Shown piece by piece: positions 54,439 through 61,406 of a stretch of 64,000 bases of DNA. How positions within the stretch are numbered: position 1 is the first letter of the stretch; every line of letters starts with the position of its first letter. This DNA comes from Candidatus Zhuqueibacterota bacterium. Lineage in GTDB: Bacteria; Zhuqueibacterota; Zhuqueibacteria; Zhuqueibacterales; Geothermadaptataceae. The stretch covers positions 1-64,000 of the forward strand of contig JAUZRQ010000010.1 in NCBI GenBank assembly GCA_030950365.1, written 5' to 3'. The notes beneath the pieces were generated by a model, which was not told where the DNA came from, did not search any database, and saw only the letters and a program-made list of their open reading frames with translations. The position numbers were made by a program, and so were the translations under genes.

Positions 54439-55067
54439 ACGGGATCCTTCAATCGATCGCTGAGCTGATCCCTCAAGGACTTTCTTGCATAATACAGGCG
54501 CGACATCACCGTACCAACGGGGATAGTGAGCATCCCGGCGATGTCGTTGTACGAATAGCCCTCGAACTCGCGCAAAATGAGGATTTCGCGCTCTTCCGGT
54601 TTCAGGCGGTTCATCGCCTGCCAGACCGCTTCCTGAATTTCTTTGCGCTGCAGGGCCTCGTCCGGGCGCTGTAAGACGTCGCTGATTTGCGACAGCCGGC
54701 TCTCGCCGATCTCCGAAAAGGGCGCCGCGTGGCGCTTGCGGTCTCGCAGGTAATTGAAGCACAGATTGCGCAAAATTTGATAATACCACGCAAAAAACGG
54801 CCGGCCGGGCTCGAATTTTTTAATGGCACGGTAAGCCCGGATAAAGGCATCCTGCGAGAGATCGAGCGCCGCCTCGCCGGAGCCGGTGATCCCCAGGGCC
54901 GTGAAATAGGCGCGCTGCATATAGCGCCGCACCAGCTCGCCAAAGGCCGCTTTTTCGCCCCGCTGGCTGCGTACCACCAGCATACGCTCGTCGAGTTCCT
55001 GCCGCGTTGTCGATACTTCTTCGTCGGAAGGATTCACACTCGTCCAGTCGTTGGTTTTGGTTTTCAC
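54435..55067 (-). CDS. ECF-type RNA polymerase sigma factor
   Basis: 210 residues with region 2 (AFGELVRRYMQRAYFTALGITG, ALDLSQDAFIRAYRAI, FFAWYYQILRNLCFNYLRDRKR) and region 4 (AMNRLKPEEREILILREFEGYSYNDIAGMLTIPVGTVMSRLYYARKSL) of sigma-70 ECF factors. It should redirect RNA polymerase to a small regulon when freed from the anti-sigma factor encoded next. The start is GTG at 55067; the ATG two bases upstream is out of frame. It is the first gene of the sigma/anti-sigma/YbjQ operon. No target promoter could be recognised in the window. Confidence 0.93.
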   Translation of the reverse strand: MKTKTNDWTSVNPSDEEVSTTRQELDERMLVVRSQRGEKAAFGELVRRYMQRAYFTALGITGSGEAALDLSQDAFIRAYRAIKKFEPGRPFFAWYYQILRNLCFNYLRDRKRHAAPFSEIGESRLSQISDVLQRPDEALQRKEIQEAVWQAMNRLKPEEREILILREFEGYSYNDIAGMLTIPVGTVMSRLYYARKSLRDQLSDRLKDPV

Positions 55068-55347
55068 ATGTTCCCGATAAATTACCCTTTAAGGAGCAAA
55101 AAATTCAAACGGAATTGCAAGGAATTTGTTACGGGAGGGGCTATCGGCCGGAGGCGGAAGACTCTGCCAGACAGCGGAGCGCTCGCAAAAGCCGGTGCCC
55201 GCGTCCTCGTATTGTTCGGGTGGGATCGGGAATTGCACTGTTTCTCCCAGTTTATTCTCACTCCTTCCCAAGTTTAACTTGGGAAGGAGGAAATCGGAAC
55301 CTCGGGAAGCAGAGAAATCCCCCACCGGCCGCGAACACAAACATAAA
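55068..55347. other. Upstream region of the sigma operon
   Basis: No gene. It contains the palindrome at 55261-55289 and the sigma gene's upstream region; CGGGAA lies before the GTG start. Confidence 0.55.
55261..55289. repeat. Palindrome, TCCCAA/TTGGGA family, copy 3
   Basis: CTCCTTCCCAAGTT (55261-55274) and AACTTGGGAAGGAG (55276-55289) are perfect complements around a single T. Near-identical to the copy at 46400-46428. Confidence 0.85.
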
Positions 55348-55373
55348 AGCCGCGGCTGATGACCGCGGCTACC
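55348..55373. repeat. REP-like hairpin (GCGGCTACC family) overlapping a stop codon
   Basis: AGCCGCGG (55348-55355) pairs with CCGCGGCT (55363-55370). The conserved GGCTACC end of the repeat supplies the TAG stop of the DUF4202 gene on the minus strand (55369-55371). Confidence 0.6.
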
Positions 55374-55965
55374 GGGAGTCGTTGTTTTTTTGGGGTGGCT
55401 CGGACAGGAAGCGTTTCATCAAAGCCGCTGCTTTTGGTTCGGCAGGGTGAATGCCAGGAAAATGGGTTCGCGCGAGCGGCGAGAGACGCCGGTATCCCCA
55501 GCGCATGCGCCGCAACGCCTCGGCCTCGCCCTCCCGCTGGGCATACGCGCCGAGGTTGGTTTCAAAAAAGGACAGGCTGTCGGCGTCCTTCAAAAGCGCC
55601 GCTTCGGGATCGCCGTTCCGGCCGAATTCATGATGCCGGACCAGCTCGACAATCCGCTTCCGAATCGCCGCGGGCGCGCCCACCTCTCGCAACAGTTCCT
55701 CGACCATGCGCGCGCTGTTTTCGGCATGCGCGCGTTTGAAGTCATCGTAATCCTCAAAATCCTGGCGGCGCACCTTGCGGTCGGGAACGGCGCGTTCCAC
55801 ATCGTGGGCGAGCGCGGCCAGTTGCAGCGCTTCACTCGCTTGACCGTCCAATCGCTGCACCCACTGTCGTACATTCAACGCATGCGCGTAATCCTCCGGC
55901 ACCGGCGAATGGCGCAAAATCTCAAGCACGGCCTGCTCAAATCGTTTCTTCCAGTTGGAGCCCAT
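55369..55965 (-). CDS. DUF4202 domain protein (HD-like)
   Basis: 198 residues. The family DUF4202 is recognisable from FEQAVLEILRHSPVPEDYAHALNVRQWVQRL, LAALAHDVERAVPDR (His-Asp pair), DDFKRAHAENSARMVEELL, VRHHEFGRNGDPEA and LKDADSLSFFETNL. The His/Asp pattern is that of an HD-type metal-dependent phosphohydrolase, though activity has not been established for the family as far as I know. Its start overlaps the end of the CDP-alcohol enzyme gene by 29 bases, so the two form an operon. The last codon and stop lie in a REP-like hairpin, suggesting the original C-terminus was altered by the repeat. Confidence 0.85.
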   Translation of the reverse strand: MGSNWKKRFEQAVLEILRHSPVPEDYAHALNVRQWVQRLDGQASEALQLAALAHDVERAVPDRKVRRQDFEDYDDFKRAHAENSARMVEELLREVGAPAAIRKRIVELVRHHEFGRNGDPEAALLKDADSLSFFETNLGAYAQREGEAEALRRMRWGYRRLSPLARTHFPGIHPAEPKAAALMKRFLSEPPQKNNDSR

Positions 55966-57271
55966 AGCGCAATACGAAAATGCGTCGGATCGATTCCAGA
56001 TTGGTGATCACCGCCAGCAACATCAGCACCATAAACAGTTGGTTGAACAGCGTGCCAAGGAAGATGATGAAAATGCGCACATCGCGGCCAAGTCGGACTT
56101 GCCGGCCATTGATGAGATTCTTTTTCAACAACCGGTCATACGGCTGCGCCGTGTAGCTGTTCATGAACGTGCCGGTCAGCGCGAGGAAGCCCACCAGCCA
56201 CACCCAGTCGTGGCCCAGCGTCTTCCAGCTCGCGAAGGTCATGCCGAGAATCATGAAGCCATCGGCATAGCGATCGAGGATGCGGTCGAGCCATTCGCCG
56301 AACGTGCTGAATTTGAATTTCAGCCGAGCGATCTCGCCGTCGCAACCATCCAAAATTGATGACAACTGGGCGGTGATGCCGGCGGCAAGCACCGCCCAGT
56401 AGTTGGCCATGAAAAACAGCGCGGCCGAGAGCATCGACAGCCCGAAGCTGAACAGGGTGATCATGTTCGGCGACACGTTGTACTGCGCCAGATAAGCCGA
56501 AATGCGGGTGGACAGCCGCCGATTTACGGTGCGCGAAATCGGCCCATCCGTCGGCTTAAACAGTTGCCGGATGAGGATTTCCCTGGCTTTTTGCAGCGCC
56601 TCTTCATTGTCCACGTCCACCCAGAAATGGCCGGTGACGTCCAGGGTGTTCAAACGGCCTTCTCTGGCCAGAATCTGATTGCCCGCCGCCAGGCTGTATT
56701 GTCCCTGCGCAATGCTTTTTTCCAGCGCCTCAAAAATGCCCGAGGTGCACATGAATACGCCCGTATCCACGGCATTGTAGCGCTCGATTTCCTTGCCAAT
56801 GGCGCGGATGTGGCCGTTTTCGGCCCAGACTTTGGTCACGTCATCCAGGGCGAAATGGTCGCCTTCTAGATTTTTATCCACGCACAGCACACAGTGGCCG
56901 GGTTCAAGATCGTATTTCAGTAGTTTCTCCAGCATGGTAGAGTCGAACAGATGGTCGGACATGAGCAGCAGAAATTTTTCCGGCATATGTCCTTTGGCCT
57001 TCAGCACCGAAACGCCATTGCCTTTTTCCCATTCGGGATTGCAAATATATTCAATATGGACGCCATATTTTTTGCCATTGCCAATTTCGCGTTTGATCTT
57101 ATTAGCCTTGTATCCCACCACAATTTTAAACTTGCGAACGCCGGCCATTTTAGCCTCGAGAATGATACGTTCCAGCAGGCGCACACCAAAGATAGGGGCA
57201 AGAGGCTTCGGCGAGTAAAACTTCCGCAACCGACTTCCCTGCCCCGCTGCGATGATCAACGCTTCTACCAT
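55937..57271 (-). CDS. Bifunctional NTP-transferase / CDP-alcohol phosphatidyltransferase (IPCT-DIPPS-like)
   Basis: 444 residues, two domains. Residues 1-235 are a sugar-phosphate-type nucleotidyltransferase (ALIIAAGQGSRLRKFYSPKPLAP, MSDHLFD, ENGHIRAIGKEI, DVDNEEAL). Residues 245-440 are an integral-membrane CDP-alcohol phosphotransferase with the complete motif Asp308-x2-Asp311-Gly-x2-Ala-Arg-x8-Gly325-x3-Asp329-x3-Asp333 and about five hydrophobic segments. This fusion is known in CTP:inositol-1-phosphate cytidylyltransferase/di-myo-inositol-phosphate-phosphate synthase, which makes the compatible solute DIP in hyperthermophiles. An inositol lipid or another CDP-alcohol product is also possible. 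No inositol-1-phosphate synthase is in the window. The ATG has AGGAAGGGG. Confidence 0.87.
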   Translation of the reverse strand: MVEALIIAAGQGSRLRKFYSPKPLAPIFGVRLLERIILEAKMAGVRKFKIVVGYKANKIKREIGNGKKYGVHIEYICNPEWEKGNGVSVLKAKGHMPEKFLLLMSDHLFDSTMLEKLLKYDLEPGHCVLCVDKNLEGDHFALDDVTKVWAENGHIRAIGKEIERYNAVDTGVFMCTSGIFEALEKSIAQGQYSLAAGNQILAREGRLNTLDVTGHFWVDVDNEEALQKAREILIRQLFKPTDGPISRTVNRRLSTRISAYLAQYNVSPNMITLFSFGLSMLSAALFFMANYWAVLAAGITAQLSSILDGCDGEIARLKFKFSTFGEWLDRILDRYADGFMILGMTFASWKTLGHDWVWLVGFLALTGTFMNSYTAQPYDRLLKKNLINGRQVRLGRDVRIFIIFLGTLFNQLFMVLMLLAVITNLESIRRIFVLRYGLQLEETI

Positions 57272-57825
57272 GTCACTGCCCCTTCCTTTTAGTTTGGGTG
57301 AATGGTTGAATCCCGTTGCATGCTTTGCGTACGTCGTCCCTTACGGCAAAGGAATGTTCCGGGCCGTCGCGCCCGAATCCTTCCGGCGATCAATGGCGAT
57401 GTTCGATACGTGAATTGAAATGAAATCAGGCTACAGCGCGCGAAAAGAATTCAAGGTCGGTAGAGAAAAGCAGGTAACTAATACTACTTCGGTAAATTTT
57501 AAAAACCGTACCTATTCAGCCCTATGGAACAGAAAATAAAAGGATCCATCATAGCGCGCCTCCTCCGGCTAGCGGAGGCACGGCGATCTATGTGCCTTTT
57601 TTAAGGAGATTGCGTCGTCTCCGCAGGCTGGCGGATCCTCGCAATGACGGGAAGTGGGCTGAATCGTACAAAATCCTGATTTACTGAAGTAGTAATAAAT
57701 AATAATTAAAAATTTTTCACAAAAGCGCAAATAATTTTTTCTAATTATAAATTTCATTTCATCCCATCAGGTTCGCGGAATTTTGTTTCAGGCCATTGCC
57801 CCAGGTCCCCGGATCCTTCTAACAT
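57272..57825. other. Intergenic region containing a MITE-like element
   Basis: No gene. It holds the diverged element at 57508-57669 with its AGATTGCG...CGCAATGACG inner sequence, AT-rich flanks (57690-57760), and the start of the hairpin at 57826. The IPCT-like gene promoter should lie in 57272-57480. Confidence 0.6.
57508..57669. mobile_element. MITE-like element, diverged relative of 63421-63525
   Basis: GTACCTATTCAGCCC (57508-57522) and GGGCTGAATCGTAC (57656-57669) are imperfect inverted ends matching the 15-bp ends of the copy at 63421-63525. In this orientation the first inner bases (CTATGGAACAGAAAATAAAA) and the CAATGACGGG near the other end also match the reverse complement of that copy. 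About 55 extra bases including a TCCGGCTAGCGGA hairpin are inserted. Flanks AAAAACC and AAAATCC are similar but not an exact duplication. Confidence 0.65.
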
Positions 57826-57858
57826 AAACACCAGGCACCTTCAAGGTGCCCGGTGTTT
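57826..57858. repeat. Hairpin repeat (CACCAGGCACC family), copy 1
   Basis: AAACACC-A-GGCACCTT (57826-57841) pairs with AAGGTGCC-C-GGTGTTT (57843-57858) around one C, with one mismatch. It overlaps the 3' end of the aminotransferase gene and supplies its stop codon. A related hairpin is at 59118-59152. Confidence 0.7.
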
Positions 57859-59058
57859 CGCGATGTCCCGACACACCTGACGGAACAGCCGGTCTAACAA
57901 CTGCAGTTCCGTTTCCTGCAAAATCAGCGGCGGCGCCAGGCGAATGACATCGTCGCGGAACAGCGTCCAGCCGAGGATGATGCCGTTTTGCATGCAAAGG
58001 CGGGTGAATTTCTGGCAATCCTCGGCGCGGTGAAATTCCAATGCCAGCAGGCAACCCAGTCCGCGCGCGGTTTTGAGAAACGCAAATTCCTGACACAGCG
58101 ATTGCAGCAACGAGAGCAACGCCTCACCGATGGTTTTAGCCCGGGCCGGCAAATGTTCCTTTTGCAAGATCTCCAGCGCGGCCAGTCCCGCGGCACAGCT
58201 CACCGGGTTGCCGCCAAACGTGGTCACATGCGCAAGCGGCGGATCGGTGGACAGGCACTGCATGACAGGACGCGGACCGGCAAACGCGCCCAATGGTAGA
58301 CCTCCGCCCAGCGCCTTGGCCATGACCACGATATCGGGCGCCACCGGCCAGTGCTCCAGCGCAAACATCCGTCCGGTGCGGCCAAAACCGGTCATGACCT
58401 CATCGAAAATCAGCAGCGCGCCCACCTCCGTACAGCGCTCACGCAGCGCCTCCATAAAACCAGCATCCGGAATGCGCACCCCGCCCTCACCCTGCACCGG
58501 CTCGAGGATGACCCCGGCCGTGTCGCAGTCGATGCGCTCCAGGTCGCCGACATCGTTCCAGCGCAGCACATGAATCTCCGGCACCACCGGTTCGTAAGGC
58601 CTTCGGTACAACGGCTCCGACTGGCACGACAGGGCGCCAAACGTATCGCCGTGGTACGCATGGTCAAAGCTGAAGAGCTTTTGCCGGCCGGTAAACTTGC
58701 GCGCGGTTTTAAGCGCCCCTTCCACCGCCTCGGCGCCGGAGTTGATAAAATAGATGACGTCAATTTCGCCGGGCAGCACGTCCGCCAGGCGCCGGGCATA
58801 GCGCACCTGCGGCTCCATGATCACCTCGCCATACACCATGGGATGCAAATAGGCCTGCGACTGTTCTGCGATGGCGCGCTGCACTTCTTCCCGGCCATGG
58901 CCGATGTTGGCCACCCCGATGCCGGCCAGCAGATCGAGATAACGCCGGCCATCGCGGGTGATTAAATAAGGTCCCTCGGCGCACACAATCTCCAGCGCCA
59001 TGGGCTCCGGCGAGGTCTGGCACACATAGCGAAAAAAATCCTGTTTTAAATCTGACAT
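57841..59058 (-). CDS. Class III (PLP) aminotransferase
   Basis: 405 residues of the acetylornithine/4-aminobutyrate aminotransferase family. The PLP-binding Lys248 lies in VVMAKALGGGLPLG; Asp219 (LLIFDEVMTGFGRTGR) contacts the PLP ring; FINSGAEAVEGALKTAR binds phosphate. It transfers an amino group to a keto acid or aldehyde; the substrate is undetermined. The ATG at 59058 matches the usual family start, with a CCGGAG site; an in-frame upstream extension to 59133 has no support. It follows LuxC on the same strand after 105 bases containing a hairpin repeat. The C-terminus (AKHRAP) is encoded within another copy of that hairpin family. Confidence 0.9.
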   Translation of the reverse strand: MSDLKQDFFRYVCQTSPEPMALEIVCAEGPYLITRDGRRYLDLLAGIGVANIGHGREEVQRAIAEQSQAYLHPMVYGEVIMEPQVRYARRLADVLPGEIDVIYFINSGAEAVEGALKTARKFTGRQKLFSFDHAYHGDTFGALSCQSEPLYRRPYEPVVPEIHVLRWNDVGDLERIDCDTAGVILEPVQGEGGVRIPDAGFMEALRERCTEVGALLIFDEVMTGFGRTGRMFALEHWPVAPDIVVMAKALGGGLPLGAFAGPRPVMQCLSTDPPLAHVTTFGGNPVSCAAGLAALEILQKEHLPARAKTIGEALLSLLQSLCQEFAFLKTARGLGCLLALEFHRAEDCQKFTRLCMQNGIILGWTLFRDDVIRLAPPLILQETELQLLDRLFRQVCRDIAKHRAP

Positions 59059-59117
59059 GGCAGATTGCGTCTCCGGTGGTAGGTTATCGTGAACAGATAC
59101 CGGGTATCTTTCACCCA

Positions 59118-59152
59118 AAGACACCAGGCACAATGAAGGTGCCTGGTGTCTT
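59118..59152. repeat. Hairpin repeat (CACCAGGCACC family), copy 2
   Basis: AAGACACCAGGCAC (59118-59131) and GTGCCTGGTGTCTT (59139-59152) form a perfect 14-bp stem with a 7-base loop, between luxC-like and aminotransferase genes. It could attenuate transcription into the aminotransferase gene. A smaller GATACC/GGTATC palindrome lies at 59096-59109. Confidence 0.75.
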
Positions 59153-59163
59153 GTATCTATTGA

Positions 59164-60294
59164 CTACCATTGAAACACGGCCTCTGGCAGCAGCGCACCG
59201 CCGTTCGGCCAGTCGAGAGGTGGGGCCTGCAATTCGCCCGGGGGACAGACGTGCGAAAAGCCGAACCGGCCAAGCTCCTGCGCCGCCAGGCTGGCCATGG
59301 GTTCCTCCATGGCCAGCGCGCAACCCTGCAGTTGCCCACGCCGCGGCTCCAATTGTCGCAGCATGCCCGTCACATCCGTCACCGGGATGATTTGCACAAA
59401 ACCATTTCCCAGCAGCAGGTCTTCGTTGAATTGGGGCTGCACCGCGAGAAAATAGCTGCGATCGTCGGCCATCAAGTACTCCGCGCCGGACAGGTCGAGA
59501 ACATCGCGGGTGGTTGACCATTGCATGGCCTGCTTATCGGACGCCGGCGGCCGGCCGAACTCCTCATCCAGCACGCGGTCAAACATGGCGGACAGCGCGT
59601 CCAGCCAGCGCCGCGGCGCATCATCGCCCACCACAAACACAGCCTGCGCCGAAAGGCAGCCGGCCTGTCGGAATAGCAGCACATCGTAAGCCAGTCCGCG
59701 CAAAACGGTATCGGTGGCCTGCGAGGCATCCACCAATGCCACGCTGAATTTGTGACCGAAACCGATGACCTTCTGCCCGTACTGTTGTTTCAGCGTCGCC
59801 ACGGTTTCATCGCTGCCAAAGGCCAGTACGCGATCGGCTTCGGTGAGCCAGCGATGCAGTTCCGGGCTATCCGGCGGATGATAGGCTGCGTGAATCGCAT
59901 CGGGGGTCTCGGGCGAGCGGCTTTGATGCTGTTCCAGTAGCCATGGCAATAGCCAGCGATCGGCCGCGGCCAGCTTGACTTGCACTACGCAACCGGCGGC
60001 GGCCAGCATCACCGCCGGCGCCACGGCTACCCCGGGAATGTTCCCGGCCGCCACGATGGTCACCCGGCAGCTCGCGTCCAGGGTGATGTTCCACATGAAC
60101 GGCGAGCGCCGCAACTGCGCCCAACCACAACACATCACCCCGATGCCGGCGCGAAGATTCTGAGCAGGGATGCCGGTCGCTTCGGAAAGCGTGTCGATCA
60201 GTGAGGACGGCAGGGCTACCTGGCTTTCGGCCATCTCGCGAAACAGGTCGCGCCACGAATCCAGATAGGCCAGCCGGGTGCGCGGATCGTTCAT
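59164..60294 (-). CDS. LuxC-like acyl-CoA/acyl-protein reductase
   Basis: 376 residues of the LuxC family (acyl-CoA reductase, PF05893 type), aldehyde-dehydrogenase fold. The predicted catalytic cysteine is Cys213 in AGCLSAQAVF, the usual CLS-Q motif; the nucleotide-binding segment VTIVAAGNIPGVAVAP lies at about 78-93 and VLAFGSDETVATL at 156-168. LuxC takes an acyl group, holds it as a thioester and reduces it with NADPH to an aldehyde. Its ATG overlaps the LuxE-like stop by four bases, so the two proteins should be made together as a fatty-acid reductase. No luciferase genes (luxA/luxB) are present, so bioluminescence is not implied. Confidence 0.88.
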   Translation of the reverse strand: MNDPRTRLAYLDSWRDLFREMAESQVALPSSLIDTLSEATGIPAQNLRAGIGVMCCGWAQLRRSPFMWNITLDASCRVTIVAAGNIPGVAVAPAVMLAAAGCVVQVKLAAADRWLLPWLLEQHQSRSPETPDAIHAAYHPPDSPELHRWLTEADRVLAFGSDETVATLKQQYGQKVIGFGHKFSVALVDASQATDTVLRGLAYDVLLFRQAGCLSAQAVFVVGDDAPRRWLDALSAMFDRVLDEEFGRPPASDKQAMQWSTTRDVLDLSGAEYLMADDRSYFLAVQPQFNEDLLLGNGFVQIIPVTDVTGMLRQLEPRRGQLQGCALAMEEPMASLAAQELGRFGFSHVCPPGELQAPPLDWPNGGALLPEAVFQW

Positions 60295-61406
60295 GATTGC
60301 AAAATTTCCTCAGCCAGAAGTGAACAGCCTCGCGGTTCGGCGCTGATGAGCCGTCCCTCGAGCCGCACCGTTCGGCCCCGCACCGCGCCAACATCTTCGG
60401 TCTGCAGCATGGCCACCGAGTCCAGATTGGCGAGATCGAAAAACCGAAGCACGCCGCGCTGGCCCTCCGGCAACACGGTCAGGGTCTGCGGATCGCAGCT
60501 CATGATGCGCAGCCAGGGCGGCGCGACTTTGACGCCCTCGCCAAAGCGGCCGGCGGTGAAACGGCTCTCGTACATCTGCGACGACAGCTCGGTCATGCCA
60601 TATTCGTTGAAAATCCATTCCGGCGCCAGGCGGAACGTTTCGGACAGCATGTGCAAAAACGCTTCACGCGACAGGGCCTGTTTTTTGCCTTTATAGCCGC
60701 CGGTGTCGATGATGCGGCTGCCCTCGGGCAACGTCAGCGTTTCCCGACGGAGGGCCTCGTTTTCGCACCAGTTCCACAGCGCCAGCGATGTGCCCAGGAT
60801 CAGCACCGGCTCGCGCCGGGCGATGCGTTCCAGCAGCCACGGGATGGCGCGGTCGTACGCCATGCCGTCGGGCGTGAAAGCGATCAAACTGTCGGAGCGG
60901 CCAAATGTTTCGCGAATCCAGGAAAACATCTGGCCGAGACTGCTGTTCGGGAAGTGCTCGATGCTCGGCCCGAGGATCAGCACCGGCAGACGCTCCACGT
61001 CCGGCAGGCAGCACGCGCGGAACCAGCGCATGGCTGCGGCACGATACAGCTCCAGCGTGCGGAAAAAATGCCGGCCGGGACGGCTCTGCGTGGTGCCGCT
61101 GGTATGGAACACCGCCACCGCTTCCGCCGGATCGCCGCAAAACAGGTCCACGTGCTTGAAACTGGCCGTGGCAACCGCCGGGATATCCTGGCAGCGCGCA
61201 ATGTTTTCCGGCGTGACGCCGCGCCGGCGGCACAGGTTCTGATACGCCGGATTGGCTTCGAATTGATATTGGAACAGCGCCAGAGCCAGCTCCTCGAATT
61301 GTGTTTCAGCGCTCGCCGGCAGCGCATCCGCTTGCACATCCGCGGCCTGGATGAAATCGAAAATGCGGGTTTGCAAACGCTCGCGGTCGGTCTGGCGCGC
61401 GGTCAT
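60291..61406 (-). CDS. LuxE-like acyl-protein synthetase
   Basis: 371 residues of the LuxE/PaaK-related adenylate-forming family. The AMP-binding motif is FHTSGTTQSRPGRHFF; other conserved blocks are WIFNEYGMTELSSQMY, RFGEGVKVAPPW and LRFFDLANLDSVAMLQTEDVG. LuxE activates a carboxylic acid as acyl-AMP and passes it on as a thioester to the reductase. The ATG at 61406 overlaps the IspG stop by four bases (ATGA) and is preferred to an extension to 61490 that would lie inside ispG. With LuxC it forms an acid-to-aldehyde module. Confidence 0.88.
   Translation of the reverse strand: MTARQTDRERLQTRIFDFIQAADVQADALPASAETQFEELALALFQYQFEANPAYQNLCRRRGVTPENIARCQDIPAVATASFKHVDLFCGDPAEAVAVFHTSGTTQSRPGRHFFRTLELYRAAAMRWFRACCLPDVERLPVLILGPSIEHFPNSSLGQMFSWIRETFGRSDSLIAFTPDGMAYDRAIPWLLERIARREPVLILGTSLALWNWCENEALRRETLTLPEGSRIIDTGGYKGKKQALSREAFLHMLSETFRLAPEWIFNEYGMTELSSQMYESRFTAGRFGEGVKVAPPWLRIMSCDPQTLTVLPEGQRGVLRFFDLANLDSVAMLQTEDVGAVRGRTVRLEGRLISAEPRGCSLLAEEILQS

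Noticed and set aside
59164-61406. A bioluminescence (lux) operon
   Set aside because: LuxC and LuxE homologues are present but there is no luciferase (luxAB) or luxD; these families also occur in non-luminous bacteria.
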